64,000 nucleotides of DNA. Origin: Paraburkholderia acidipaludis NBRC 101816 (lineage in GTDB: Bacteria > Pseudomonadota > Gammaproteobacteria > Burkholderiales > Burkholderiaceae). Of this stretch, positions 8,848 through 18,083 are shown piece after piece. The stretch lies in contig NZ_BAXZ01000004.1 of the NCBI RefSeq assembly GCF_000684975.1, forward strand, positions 310,001-374,000. The letters are read 5' to 3'. The notes below the pieces were generated by a model. It had not been told where the DNA came from, did not search any database, and saw nothing but the letters and a program-made list of their open reading frames with translations. Every line of letters begins with the position of its first letter. Position 1 is the first letter of the stretch. The position numbers were made by a program, and so were the translations under genes.

Positions 8848-10262
8848 ACTTCACCATGACCATGAATCCGACTTCACGCACGCTTTTTGCGGCGCACGCA
8901 TATCTGCCGGGCGGCTGGCGCCGCAATGTCCTGCTCGAATGGGACGAAACGGGCACCTTGCGCGCCGTCACGCCCGATCTGGCGCAGGCGCCCGAGGGCG
9001 TGCCGCATGCAGCGGGTCCGCTTCTGCCTGGCATGCCTAATCTTCATTCGCATGCGTTCCAGCGCGCCATGGCGGGCTTGACCGAATACCGGGCGAATCC
9101 CACCGACAGCTTCTGGAGCTGGCGCGACCTGATGTACCGCTTCGCAGCCCGCATCACGCCCGACGACCTCGGGGCGATCGCGCGCTGGCTTTATGCGGAG
9201 ATGCTGAAAGCGGGCTACACGTCCGTCTGCGAATTCCATTACGTGCATCACGCCGAAGACGGCCGCCGTTACGGCAACCCCGCAGAGCTTGCGCAACGCG
9301 TGGTGGATGCGGCGGGCGAGACCGGCATCGGCATGACGATGCTGCCCGTGCTCTATCAGTACAGCGGCTTCGGCGCGCAAGCGCCGCGCGACGATCAGCG
9401 GCGTTTCATCAATACTCCCGAGCAACTGCTCGCCCTTATCGACACGCTGCGAACCGCGCGGCCCGAGCACGGCGCGCTGCGCTACGGCGTGGCGCCGCAT
9501 TCGCTGCGGGCCGTTTCGCACGCATCGCTGCGCGCGCTGCTGGAAGGGCTCGACGCCATGCTGCCCGGCGCGCCGGTGCATATCCACATTGCAGAGCAGA
9601 CGGCCGAAGTGGAGGCTTGCCTCGCGACCGAGCGTGCCCGCCCCGTAGCGTGGCTGCTGGAGCGCTTCGACGTGAACGCGCGCTGGTGCCTCGTGCATGC
9701 CACGCACGTCGATACGGCCGAGACCCGTGGGCTCGCGAAGAGCGGGGCGGTTGCGGGCCTGTGCCTCACGACCGAGGCCAATCTGGGCGATGGCATTTTC
9801 CCCGCGCACGACTATCTCGACGCGGGCGGCGCGTTCGGCATAGGCTCCGATAGCCATATCGGCGTGGACTGGCGCGCCGAGCTGCGCCTGCTCGAATACG
9901 GGCAGCGGCTCGTGCGGCGCCAGCGCAACGTGCTCGCGTCGCCGCAGACGGCGCAGGTTGCCGACCGCCTGTTCGAAGGCGCGCTCGCGGGCGGCGCTCG
10001 CGCCACGGGACGCGCCACGGGTGCGCTAGTCGAGGGCGCGCGCGCGGACTGGATCGTGCTCGATCCGCAGCACCCGAACCTCGCGGAGCAGACCGCCGGC
10101 AGCTGGCTTTCGTCGGCCGTATTCTGCGAGCATGGCGAGACGCCCGTGCTGGACGTATACACGGGCGGCGAGCGCGTGGTGGCGCAGCGCCGCCACCGCG
10201 ACGAAGAGCGCCTGTACGCGGACTACCGCAAGGCGCTCGCGCGTTTGTTGTCCAACGCCTGA
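8844..10262 (+). CDS. hutF: N-formimino-L-glutamate deiminase
   Basis: This 472-residue amidohydrolase belongs to the HutF group. It shows HSHAFQRAM for metal binding, CEFHYVHH, and a late SDSHIGVDWRAELR segment. It removes ammonia from formiminoglutamate to give N-formylglutamate, the two-step branch completed by HutG. The start at 8844 overlaps the hutI stop as ATGA; internal ATG codons 12 and 18 bp later are alternatives and would shorten the protein slightly. Confidence 0.95.
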   Translation: MNFTMTMNPTSRTLFAAHAYLPGGWRRNVLLEWDETGTLRAVTPDLAQAPEGVPHAAGPLLPGMPNLHSHAFQRAMAGLTEYRANPTDSFWSWRDLMYRFAARITPDDLGAIARWLYAEMLKAGYTSVCEFHYVHHAEDGRRYGNPAELAQRVVDAAGETGIGMTMLPVLYQYSGFGAQAPRDDQRRFINTPEQLLALIDTLRTARPEHGALRYGVAPHSLRAVSHASLRALLEGLDAMLPGAPVHIHIAEQTAEVEACLATERARPVAWLLERFDVNARWCLVHATHVDTAETRGLAKSGAVAGLCLTTEANLGDGIFPAHDYLDAGGAFGIGSDSHIGVDWRAELRLLEYGQRLVRRQRNVLASPQTAQVADRLFEGALAGGARATGRATGALVEGARADWIVLDPQHPNLAEQTAGSWLSSAVFCEHGETPVLDVYTGGERVVAQRRHRDEERLYADYRKALARLLSNA

Positions 10263-10292
10263 GCCGATCAGCCCTTCCGACTTCGACGAACC

Positions 10293-11099
10293 ATGACCGA
10301 CCTCTATACGCTCGAGCGCGGCGCCGCGCCGCTGCTGATTTCGATTCCCCACCTCGGCACGTATATTCCCGACGCGTTGCATGATCAGTACACCGATATT
10401 GCCCTGACCGTCGCGGATACCGACTGGCATCTCGACCGCCTCTACGCATTCGCGAAGGAACTGGGCGCGACGATACTCGGTGCGCGTGTGTCGCGCTACG
10501 TGATCGACCTGAACCGCCCGCCGAACGACGAGAGCCTCTATCCGGGGCAGACGACGACTTCGCTGTGCCCGACCGAAACCTTCCGCGGCGAACCCGTCTA
10601 TCGCGAGGGTTATGCGCCCGATGCGGCGGAGCGCGAACGCCGTGTGGCGACGTACTGGCAGCCGTATCACGACACCTTGCGCGCGGAACTGCAACGCCTG
10701 CGCGCGCAGCATGCGAACGTGCTGCTGTGGGAAGCGCATTCGATTGCGAGCGTGTTGCCGCGGCTCTTCGAAAACAAGCTGCCGGACCTGAACCTCGGCA
10801 CGCAGGACGGGCGCACGGCGGCTGCGGCCGTGCAGGCTGCGGCTGTCGACGCTGCGGCGGCGAGTGCGTATACGTGGGTGGCGAACGGGCGCTTCAAGGG
10901 CGGCTACATCACGCGCCGCTTCGGCGCGCCGCGGGACGGCGTGCATGCCATCCAGCTCGAAATGTGCCAGTCGGCCTATATGAACGAGACGGCGCCGTTC
11001 GACTATGTGCCGGCGCTGGCGGACAAGGTTCAGCCCGTGCTGCGCAAGATGGTGGGTGGCGCGCTGAACGCCGTACAGGCGCTCAACGCCGCGAAATAG
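10293..11099 (+). CDS. hutG: N-formylglutamate deformylase
   Basis: The 268-residue protein is of the N-formylglutamate amidohydrolase family, with ISIPHLGTYIP near the N terminus, DTDWHLDRLY, YVIDLNRPPNDESLYPGQ and the late LEMCQSAYM. It yields glutamate and formate, the last step of this hut branch. It lies 30 bp after hutF and is the last gene of the operon, followed by a hairpin. Confidence 0.95.
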   Translation: MTDLYTLERGAAPLLISIPHLGTYIPDALHDQYTDIALTVADTDWHLDRLYAFAKELGATILGARVSRYVIDLNRPPNDESLYPGQTTTSLCPTETFRGEPVYREGYAPDAAERERRVATYWQPYHDTLRAELQRLRAQHANVLLWEAHSIASVLPRLFENKLPDLNLGTQDGRTAAAAVQAAAVDAAAASAYTWVANGRFKGGYITRRFGAPRDGVHAIQLEMCQSAYMNETAPFDYVPALADKVQPVLRKMVGGALNAVQALNAAK

Positions 11100-11109
11100 A
11101 TGCCGGCAC

Positions 11110-11131
11110 GCACGCTGCCCGGACAGCGTGC
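11110..11131. terminator. hairpin between hutG and the DeoR gene
   Basis: GCACGCTG (11110-11117) and CAGCGTGC (11124-11131) form an 8-bp stem with a 6-nt loop in the 35-bp gap between two convergent genes. It probably serves both as terminator, though neither side has a long T-tract. Confidence 0.5.
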
Positions 11132-11134
11132 GCT

Positions 11135-11917
11135 TCAGCTGCCGGTTGCCTCGGCATAAATGATTTCGATGCCGAGGCGTTGCAGCCAGGCGGCGTATTC
11201 CGTGCCCAATCCCCGGTCGGTCACGAGGAAGTCGATCCGGTCCATCGCGCCGAAGGTCGCAAACTCCCGCTTGCCGAACTTCGTCGAATCGGCCAGCAAA
11301 TAGACGGTTTTTGCCGCGTCGATCATCGCGCGCTTGACGTGCAGGTCGATGAAGTCCGGATAGGAAATGCCGGACTCGATCGAAACGCCGCCCGTCGCCA
11401 GAAATAGCTTGTCGACGAACATCCCTTCGAAGAAGGTCGAAGCCTTTTCGCCGGAGACTGCAATCGTTTCCGGTTTGAAGATCCCCCCCGTGAGCATGAC
11501 CCGATTGGTCGGCTCCGCGCCCAGCAGAATCGCAATGTTCAACGCGTTGGTCACGATGCGCAGGTTCTGCCGCTCCAGCAGGTTCTTCGCGAGTTCCGTG
11601 GTGGTCGCGCCGCAGTCGAGAATGACCGAGTCGCCGTTCTCGATGAGGCCGGCCGCCAGGCGTCCGATCTGCGCCTTTTCCTCGCTGGTTGGAAGAATGT
11701 TGGCGTCGTAGGGGCGACGGGCCGCTGGGGCCGGCTCGGACTTCAGGCGCACATTGCCGTGCACGCGCTCGACCCGGCCGAGGCGCTGCAGTTCGTCGAT
11801 GTCCTTCCGGATGGTCGGCATGGATACGCCAAATTCGCTCGAAAGCTCGGAGAGCTTGACGAGCCTGGCGGCCTGCACCCTTTCGAGAATCTTTTCTGTT
11901 CTGGTCCTTTGATCCAT
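11135..11917 (-). CDS. DeoR family transcriptional regulator of the sugar cluster
   Basis: The 260-residue protein has an N-terminal DeoR helix-turn-helix (RLVKLSELSSEFGVSMPTIR, residues about 15-45) and the DeoR sensor domain (DCGATTTELAKNL, ADSTKFG), which usually binds a phosphorylated sugar. It is divergent from the split transketolase genes across a 183-bp gap with an A/T-rich inverted repeat, so it probably represses that operon. The ATG at 11917 is chosen; an upstream TTG in frame is less likely. Confidence 0.88.
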   Translation of the reverse strand: MDQRTRTEKILERVQAARLVKLSELSSEFGVSMPTIRKDIDELQRLGRVERVHGNVRLKSEPAPAARRPYDANILPTSEEKAQIGRLAAGLIENGDSVILDCGATTTELAKNLLERQNLRIVTNALNIAILLGAEPTNRVMLTGGIFKPETIAVSGEKASTFFEGMFVDKLFLATGGVSIESGISYPDFIDLHVKRAMIDAAKTVYLLADSTKFGKREFATFGAMDRIDFLVTDRGLGTEYAAWLQRLGIEIIYAEATGS

Positions 11918-12029
11918 TCCCGTTTCCCCGCAAACCGCCAAGGTTGGCGGGCATTAGACATTGCAGGCCATATTTTGCCCGATTCGGACGCCTGGCGGCA
12001 CTTCCTGGTGTTTTCCCTGTTTCCTTTGA

Positions 12030-12063
12030 TTTCTCTTTGACTTTCTAAAGAAACAAAAAGAAA
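12030..12063. promoter_or_regulatory. candidate DeoR-type operator
   Basis: TTTCTCTTTG (12030-12039) and CAAAAAGAAA (12054-12063) are inverted repeats with one mismatch and a 14-nt spacer. The surrounding 12021-12065 stretch is unusually A/T-rich and contains repeated TTTGA and TTTCT words. It is centred about 55 bp before the transketolase start, which suits repression by the divergent DeoR protein. This is inference from position and symmetry. Confidence 0.5.
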
Positions 12064-12100
12064 CTGCGCATCAAGCAAACAGGAAGTCCGGGAGCAGGGA

Positions 12101-12979
12101 ATGGAAAATCCCTTCAAGCAGTCCGGCGAGGCGCTTCACCGGCGCGCGCAGGAGATCCGCAAGAAGATCTGTGTCATGAACTCGGCGGCGAAGAGCGGCC
12201 ACACGGGCGGCGACATGTCCGAGGCGGACATTCTGGCTGCGCTGTATTTCCACGTGCTGCGCTATGAAGTCAACGCCGACCAGAGCGGCAACCAGAATGG
12301 CAACCCCAGCGTCAACTGGCACGACGAATTCATCCTCAGCAAGGGCCACGGCGTGGGCGGCCTCTACTCGTGTTTCGCGGAACTGGGCTGGCTGGAGGAG
12401 CGCGAGCTGCTGTCCTACCTGCGGGACGATTCGCGGCTGCCGGGCCATCCGGTGCGCCAGAAGCTGCCTGGCTGGGTGACGGTCAACACCGGCGGTCTCG
12501 GCCACGGCCTGCCCATCGCGGCGGGTCTCGCGATGGCGAAGCAGCGCCACGCGGCGCGCACCGAAGGCGCGCCGGGCCGGGTCTTCGTGCTGACGGGCGA
12601 CGGCGAGCTCGAAGAGGGTTCCAACTGGGAAGCCGCCATGTCGGCGGCGCACTTCGAAGTCTCGAATCTCGTCGCCATCGTCGACCGCAATCGCCTGCAA
12701 CTGGCGGACTTCACGCACAACATCATGGACCTCGATCCGCTCGACGAGAAGTTCCGCGCTTTCGGCTTCGAAGTTCACGACGTCAATGGAAATGATTCAG
12801 ACGCTATTTGGAAACTAATAGAAAGTCTCGATTACAAAAACAGAAAGCCCAAGGTGGTGATCGCCCATACGGTCAAGGGACGCGGCGTCTCGTTCATGGA
12901 GAACGTTCCCGCCTGGCACCACAAGTTTCCGGACGAAGAACAACTGAAGCAGGCATTGAAGGAGCTGGACCATGCGTAA
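12101..12979 (+). CDS. transketolase, N-terminal (thiamine-binding) subunit
   Basis: The 292-residue subunit corresponds to the N-terminal half of transketolase. The thiamine diphosphate and Mg motif GDGELEEGSNWEA lies near residue 166, preceded by LSKGHGVGG and PGWVTVNTGGLGHGLP. It needs the C-terminal subunit encoded next, which begins 8 bp before this stop. Split transketolases of this type act in dedicated catabolic routes, for example D-apiose and sulfoquinovose pathways, rather than in the housekeeping pentose phosphate cycle. The acceptor and donor sugars here are unknown. Confidence 0.9.
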   Translation: MENPFKQSGEALHRRAQEIRKKICVMNSAAKSGHTGGDMSEADILAALYFHVLRYEVNADQSGNQNGNPSVNWHDEFILSKGHGVGGLYSCFAELGWLEERELLSYLRDDSRLPGHPVRQKLPGWVTVNTGGLGHGLPIAAGLAMAKQRHAARTEGAPGRVFVLTGDGELEEGSNWEAAMSAAHFEVSNLVAIVDRNRLQLADFTHNIMDLDPLDEKFRAFGFEVHDVNGNDSDAIWKLIESLDYKNRKPKVVIAHTVKGRGVSFMENVPAWHHKFPDEEQLKQALKELDHA

Positions 12980-13913
12980 CTTCGCGGATCTGCGCGACGG
13001 TGTGGTGAGCGCGTTGAGCCGTCTGACCGACGCGGGGCAGGACATCGTCGTGATGGTGGCCGATTCCACTTCGACCGCGAAGATCGCGCCGTTCCTCGAC
13101 CGCTACCCCGAGCGCGTGATCAATGTTGGCATTGCCGAGCAAAACATGGTCGGCATGGCCGCCGGCCTCGCGCTGGGCGGCCATATCGTTTTCACGGCGA
13201 ATGCCGCGCCGTTTCTCGTGGGGCGCGCCAACGAGCAGGTCAAGAACGACATTTGCTACAGCGCCACCAATGTGAAGATGCTCGGCCTCAACGCGGGCGT
13301 GGCCTATGGGCCGCTTGCCTCCACTCACCACGCGATCGACGACATTTCGATCATGAGCGGTTTTGGCAACGTGCAGATCTTCGCGCCGTGCGACGAGGTG
13401 GAAGTCGTGCAGATGATCGACTACGCAGCGGCGATGGAGGGGCCGGTCTACATCCGCCTCGATAACGCGAAGTTTCCCGTCGTGCACGACAGCACGTACC
13501 GGTTCGAGCCCGGCCGTCCCGACGTGCTGATCCATGGCAATGGCGTGGCGGTGATCGCGCTCGGTTCGGTGGTGGGCGAGGCACTGGATGCCTGCGAGCA
13601 GCTGCAGCAGGACGATATCCATCCGACGCTCGTGAATCTTTCGTCGCTGCGCCCACTTGATCAGGATGCCCTGGCGTCGATCGTCGAGGGCCACGACGCC
13701 GTCGTGACCGTGGAGGAGCACTCGCTGCACGGCGGCGTGGGCGCAACGGTTGCGCTCCTGATGGCGCGGCGCCAGATCCATCGCCGCCTGACCACGCTGG
13801 GCGTGACCGAAGGCGAGTTCGCACGCTACGGCACGCGCAAGGGGATTCGCCGCCACTACGGCATCGACGCAGAGGGCATCGTAGCGGCCGTGCGCGCCCA
13901 GCTCGCGCGCTGA
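12972..13913 (+). CDS. transketolase, C-terminal subunit
   Basis: This 313-residue protein carries the transketolase pyrimidine-binding and C-terminal domains. GIAEQNMVGMAAGLAL holds the conserved Glu that activates thiamine diphosphate, and VTVEEHSLHGGVG marks the C-terminal domain. Its start overlaps the N-terminal subunit gene by 8 bp, so the two halves should be made in equal amounts and form one enzyme. Confidence 0.9.
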   Translation: MRNFADLRDGVVSALSRLTDAGQDIVVMVADSTSTAKIAPFLDRYPERVINVGIAEQNMVGMAAGLALGGHIVFTANAAPFLVGRANEQVKNDICYSATNVKMLGLNAGVAYGPLASTHHAIDDISIMSGFGNVQIFAPCDEVEVVQMIDYAAAMEGPVYIRLDNAKFPVVHDSTYRFEPGRPDVLIHGNGVAVIALGSVVGEALDACEQLQQDDIHPTLVNLSSLRPLDQDALASIVEGHDAVVTVEEHSLHGGVGATVALLMARRQIHRRLTTLGVTEGEFARYGTRKGIRRHYGIDAEGIVAAVRAQLAR

Positions 13914-13970
13914 AAGCGCGGCAGCCGGCGCACAAGGTCCTCACAAGGTCCTATTACGGAGACAGACAGG

Positions 13971-14768
13971 ATGAGCATTCAGTACGACATGACGCTGCGT
14001 CACGGCGTGGACTTCGACTTTCGGCTGGACGGCAAGGTGGCGGTCGTCACCGGCGGCCTGGGCGGCATTGCCATGGCCACGAACGCCGCGCTGATCGCGA
14101 AGGGCGCGCGCGTCGCCATCTTCTACCCGAGCTTCGAGGCGCCGCGCGTGCAGGCCGCGATCGAAGCACTGGGGACGCAGAACGCGAAAGCGTTCGCCTG
14201 CGACGTTGCCAGCGAGGCCGACGTCGAACGCGCCATGCAGGCGGCCGTTGCCCACTTCGGCGACCTGCATCTGCTCGTCAACGCGGCGGGCTGCATCACG
14301 CTGACGCCGGCCGAGGAGATCGGCTTCGACGAGTGGCAAAAGCAGATTGACGTCAATCTCACCGGCCCGTTTCTCTGTTCGAAGCATTTCGCCCGTCACG
14401 TGCTCGCGAGCGGGCACGGCGGCAAGATCGTCAATATCGCTTCGCAGGCTGCGACCGTCGCCATCGACCAGCATTGCGCCTACACGTCGGCCAAGGCCGG
14501 ATTGATCGGGATGACGAAGGTTCTCGCGAAGGAATGGGCCGGCCGCGGCATCACCGTCAATACCGTCTCGCCCACCGTCGTGCTGACGCCCATGGGCGCG
14601 GCAGCCTGGGAAGGCGAGAAAGGCGAGACCATGAAGAATCTGATTCCGGTGGGCCGCTTCGCCTATACCGACGAGATCGCGGCCGCCATTCTGTTTCTGC
14701 TCTCGAACGGCGCGGACATGATCACCGGCGCCGACATCATGATCGACGGCGGTTACACCATTTGCTGA
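13971..14768 (+). CDS. SDR family oxidoreductase
   Basis: The 265-residue short-chain dehydrogenase has the cofactor motif TGGLGGIAMA near residue 25, NAAG, and the catalytic Tyr-x-x-x-Lys in CAYTSAKAGLIG; it ends in the usual C-terminal ADIMIDGGYTI. The first 20 residues before the Rossmann fold are longer than in many SDRs. It lies 57 bp after the transketolase genes and likely interconverts an alcohol and ketone of the sugar imported by the adjacent ABC transporter. Confidence 0.85.
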   Translation: MSIQYDMTLRHGVDFDFRLDGKVAVVTGGLGGIAMATNAALIAKGARVAIFYPSFEAPRVQAAIEALGTQNAKAFACDVASEADVERAMQAAVAHFGDLHLLVNAAGCITLTPAEEIGFDEWQKQIDVNLTGPFLCSKHFARHVLASGHGGKIVNIASQAATVAIDQHCAYTSAKAGLIGMTKVLAKEWAGRGITVNTVSPTVVLTPMGAAAWEGEKGETMKNLIPVGRFAYTDEIAAAILFLLSNGADMITGADIMIDGGYTIC

Positions 14769-14855
14769 GTTCGTTGTGCTCGTGCGGCTTGCGCGGAGGC
14801 GGAGGCCGTTTGTTTCATCTCATCGAAGAAATAGAAAGTGAACCCGGAGACAAAC

Positions 14856-15803
14856 ATGTGGAAGAAGCTTGCAGTCACGGCAGCGGTTGCCGCGTCTTTC
14901 GTGATGGCCCTGCAGCCGGCCGATGCGCTGGCGGCCGGTAAAGGCACGATCGCGATTCTCGTGAACGCGCTAGACAACCCGTACTACGCGGCGGAAGCGA
15001 AGGGGGCGGACACGGAAGCGAAGAAGCTCGGCTATGACACGATCGTGCTGTCGCATGGCGAGGACGTCAACAAGCAGAACGAACTGGTCAATCTCGTGAT
15101 CGGCAAGGGCGTGAAGGGCATCATTCTCGACAACGCGGATTCGAACAGCAGCGTGGCCACCGTGCGCACCGCGCAGGAAAAGCACGTGCCGGTGGTGCTG
15201 ATCAACCGCGAGATCCCGAAAGACGGCATTGCGATCGCGCAGCTCAGCCACAACAATCTGCAGGCGGGCACCGAGGTTGCGCAGCGCTTCGTCGACACGA
15301 TCGGCGAGAAGGGCGAATACGTGGAGCTGACCTGCAACCTCGCGGACAAGAATTGCGTGACGCGCTCGCAGGCCTTCCATCAGGTGCTGGACCAGTATCC
15401 CGACCTGAAGATGGTGGCGCGCCAGGACGCGAAGGGCGCGCTGCTGCCGGGCAAGCAGGCGATGGATTCGATTCTGCAGGAGCACCCGCATATCAAGGGC
15501 GTGATCTGCGGCAACGGTCCCGTCGCGCTCGGCGCGATTGCCTCGCTGGATTCGGCGGGCCGCAGCGACGTGGTCGTGATGGGGATCGACGGCAGCAACG
15601 ACGAGCGCGACTCGGTTCTGGCGGGCAAGCTCAAGGCAACCGTCATGCTGCAGGCGCAGACCATCGCCATTCATGGCGTTGACCTGCTCGACCGCTATAT
15701 TCGCACCGGCAAGACCGGAGAGCCCGAGCGCCAGTTGTTCCGCGGCATCCTGATCACGAAGGACAATGCCTCGAAGGTGAACGACTTCTACTACACCAGG
15801 TAA
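14856..15803 (+). CDS. sugar ABC transporter substrate-binding protein (RbsB-like)
   Basis: The 315-residue protein has a signal peptide of about 25-28 residues ending near DALAA, followed by a type I periplasmic binding fold (IAILVNALDNPYYAAEAKG). It resembles ribose/autoinducer-2-type binding proteins. It should deliver a monosaccharide or polyol to the permease and ATPase encoded downstream. The ATG at 14856 follows GGAGA by 5 nt; an in-frame GTG 18 bp upstream is rejected. Two Cys (CNLADKNC) lie in the mature protein and could form a disulfide. Confidence 0.92.
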   Translation: MWKKLAVTAAVAASFVMALQPADALAAGKGTIAILVNALDNPYYAAEAKGADTEAKKLGYDTIVLSHGEDVNKQNELVNLVIGKGVKGIILDNADSNSSVATVRTAQEKHVPVVLINREIPKDGIAIAQLSHNNLQAGTEVAQRFVDTIGEKGEYVELTCNLADKNCVTRSQAFHQVLDQYPDLKMVARQDAKGALLPGKQAMDSILQEHPHIKGVICGNGPVALGAIASLDSAGRSDVVVMGIDGSNDERDSVLAGKLKATVMLQAQTIAIHGVDLLDRYIRTGKTGEPERQLFRGILITKDNASKVNDFYYTR

Positions 15804-15869
15804 CGGTCTTTGGGTGTGCTACGGGCGCGGTCAACGCCGCGCCCGTGGAAGTCTTCAAGTGAGGTCGTC

Positions 15870-16529
15870 ATGGTTTCATCCCTTAGCGCTTTGCGCTCCT
15901 CTGCTCTCACGGCGGCGATCGGCGCGCTGGCGCTGCTGGAAATCGTCTCGGTCGGCGGCTGCCACGTCGTGACCGACCAGCAGCTGGCCGCGATTCGCAG
16001 CCAGGGCCAGCATCACGGTCCGGATCCGGCGAAGATCTTCAGCGAACAGGTGATCCCTTATGCGGAAAAGAATGCGAAGCCGGCGGCGCAGGTTATCGGC
16101 GCGCTCAGCCAGAATTTCGACGACGCGTGCAAGCAGTATGGTTTTCGCCAGAGCGCCGCGTTTCCGTGCAACTTCTGGATACGCGTGCAGGGCAAGGTCA
16201 CGCGCATCGACACCGCCTCGCGCGTGGGCAAGGCCTATGTGGACGTGAGCCCGCCGGGCGGCGGCGACGCCATACACGTGGCGCTGGAAACGGGGCCGGT
16301 GGTGATCGGCACGGGCGTGCGCGACGGCTTCCCCGGCGTCAAATACAGCGACTTCGACGACCAGACGCGCTTTGCCGCCTTCGGCCAGGCGCTCAACAAG
16401 CTCGTGGTGGCCCATGCGGAGCAGTCGCTCAAGCTCCAGGTGGGCGAGACCGTGGACGTGGCGGCCGTCTATAGCGGCTGGAGCGAGCCTTCCGGCGAAA
16501 TTCGCGCGATACCGGTGGCCTGGAAATGA
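15870..16529 (+). CDS. DUF2291 family lipoprotein
   Basis: The 219-residue protein starts with a lipoprotein signal: a hydrophobic stretch to VSVGGC, with Cys at about residue 31. The rest fits the DUF2291 family, which is found beside ribose-type ABC transporter genes such as those for polyols. Its role is unknown; it may assist the binding protein or the permease at the outer face of the membrane. GAGG lies 5 nt before the start, and its stop overlaps the ATPase start as ATGA. Confidence 0.85.
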   Translation: MVSSLSALRSSALTAAIGALALLEIVSVGGCHVVTDQQLAAIRSQGQHHGPDPAKIFSEQVIPYAEKNAKPAAQVIGALSQNFDDACKQYGFRQSAAFPCNFWIRVQGKVTRIDTASRVGKAYVDVSPPGGGDAIHVALETGPVVIGTGVRDGFPGVKYSDFDDQTRFAAFGQALNKLVVAHAEQSLKLQVGETVDVAAVYSGWSEPSGEIRAIPVAWK

Positions 16530-18064
16530 ACGCATCGCCAACGATGAACGCCGCGAACGTCATCGAGACGCGCGGGCTTTCGAAAATCTACCCCGGCACC
16601 GCGGCGCTCGTGGAGGTGGACTACAAGGTGCGCCGCGGCAAGGTCAACGTGCTGATCGGCGAGAACGGCGCCGGCAAATCCACCTTGATGAAGCTGCTGG
16701 CCGGCGCCGAGACGGCGACCTCAGGCGAGATCCGCATCGACGGCGCGGTGGCGCAGATCAGCGACGTGCGCAGCGCCGAAGCGCATGGCGTGGGCATCAT
16801 CTTCCAGGAACTGAATCTCTTTCCCGACATGAGCGTGGCGGAGAACATCTTCGCCGGCAACGAGCCGACGCGCGCGGGCGTGATACGCGGCAAGGACGAG
16901 AACCAGCAGGCCAGGGCGCTGCTCGATCGTCTGCAGATTCCGATCAATCCGCGCACCCGCCTGGGCGACCTCTACGTGGGCCAGCAGCAGCTCGTGGAGA
17001 TCGCGAAGGCGCTCTCGAAGCACATCAAGGTGCTCATCATGGATGAGCCCACCTCGGCGCTTTCGCGCAACGAGGTCGAAATCCTCTTCAAGATCATTCG
17101 CCAGCTCAAGGACGAGGGCGTGACGGTGATCTATATCTCGCACCGGCTCGAAGAGATCATGGCGATCGGCGACTGCATCACGGTGCTGCGCAATGGGCGG
17201 CTCGTGGCGGAAGACGACATCGCCAACATCGACATTCCGTGGATCATCGAAGCGATGGTCGGCTCGTCGAAGAAGCGCTTCGCCTTCGAGCAGCACCAGA
17301 TCGGCGCCGACGTGCTGAAGGTGACGGACCTCGCGCTCAAGCGGCCGAACGGCATCTATGCGGTCGATCATGTGTCGTTCTCCGTGCGCGCCGGCGAGGT
17401 GATCGGCATCTATGGGCTGATGGGCGCGGGGCGCACCGAGCTGCTCGAATCGCTGCTGGGTGCGCAGCCGCTCGCGCTCGGCGAGATCGAACTGGCCGGC
17501 AAAGCCATTGAAAATCTGCCGATTCCCAGGCGCATCGAAGCCGGCATCGCGCTCGTGCCCGAGGACCGGCAGAAGCAGGGCATGGTGCAGCTCATGTCGA
17601 TACTCGAAAACATGACCCTCTCGAGTCTCGGCAAATTCGCAAGCCGCCTTGCGCTGGGCGCGCTCAGGCGCGAGCGGCAGGTGGAGGCCGCCAGCGATAT
17701 CGTCAAACGCCTCGCGATCAAGGCCGCCTCCGTCGATGCTCCCATCACGTCGCTATCGGGCGGCAACATGCAGAAGGTGGTGATCGGCAAGGCGCTGCTT
17801 ACTTCACCGAAAGTACTCCTGATGGATGAGCCTACGCGCGGCATCGACGTCGGCGCGAAAGAAGACGTCTACAAGACCATCAGCCTGCTCGCGCAATCGG
17901 GCATTGCCGTCATCTACGCCACTTCCGAGCTGGACGAGGCAATGGCCGTTTCCAATCGTGTCTTCGTGATGGCCAGCGGGAAGCTCACGGCCGTCCTGGA
18001 ACGCTCCCAGTTCGACAGCGAGCGCATCGTGCGCGCGTCGACACCCGCCACTGCCGTGGTTTGA
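16526..18064 (+). CDS. sugar ABC transporter ATP-binding protein (RbsA-like)
   Basis: The 512-residue protein has two fused ATPase domains. The first has Walker A GENGAGKST, signature YVGQQQLVEIAKAL and Walker B VLIMDEPTSAL. The second has the degenerate Walker A GLMGAGRTEL and signature SGGNMQKVVIGKAL, as usual in RbsA/XylG proteins. It energises uptake through the permease encoded 19 bp downstream and is translationally coupled to the DUF2291 gene. Confidence 0.94.
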   Translation: MNASPTMNAANVIETRGLSKIYPGTAALVEVDYKVRRGKVNVLIGENGAGKSTLMKLLAGAETATSGEIRIDGAVAQISDVRSAEAHGVGIIFQELNLFPDMSVAENIFAGNEPTRAGVIRGKDENQQARALLDRLQIPINPRTRLGDLYVGQQQLVEIAKALSKHIKVLIMDEPTSALSRNEVEILFKIIRQLKDEGVTVIYISHRLEEIMAIGDCITVLRNGRLVAEDDIANIDIPWIIEAMVGSSKKRFAFEQHQIGADVLKVTDLALKRPNGIYAVDHVSFSVRAGEVIGIYGLMGAGRTELLESLLGAQPLALGEIELAGKAIENLPIPRRIEAGIALVPEDRQKQGMVQLMSILENMTLSSLGKFASRLALGALRRERQVEAASDIVKRLAIKAASVDAPITSLSGGNMQKVVIGKALLTSPKVLLMDEPTRGIDVGAKEDVYKTISLLAQSGIAVIYATSELDEAMAVSNRVFVMASGKLTAVLERSQFDSERIVRASTPATAVV

Positions 18065-18083
18065 GGCAACCGAGGTCAACACC

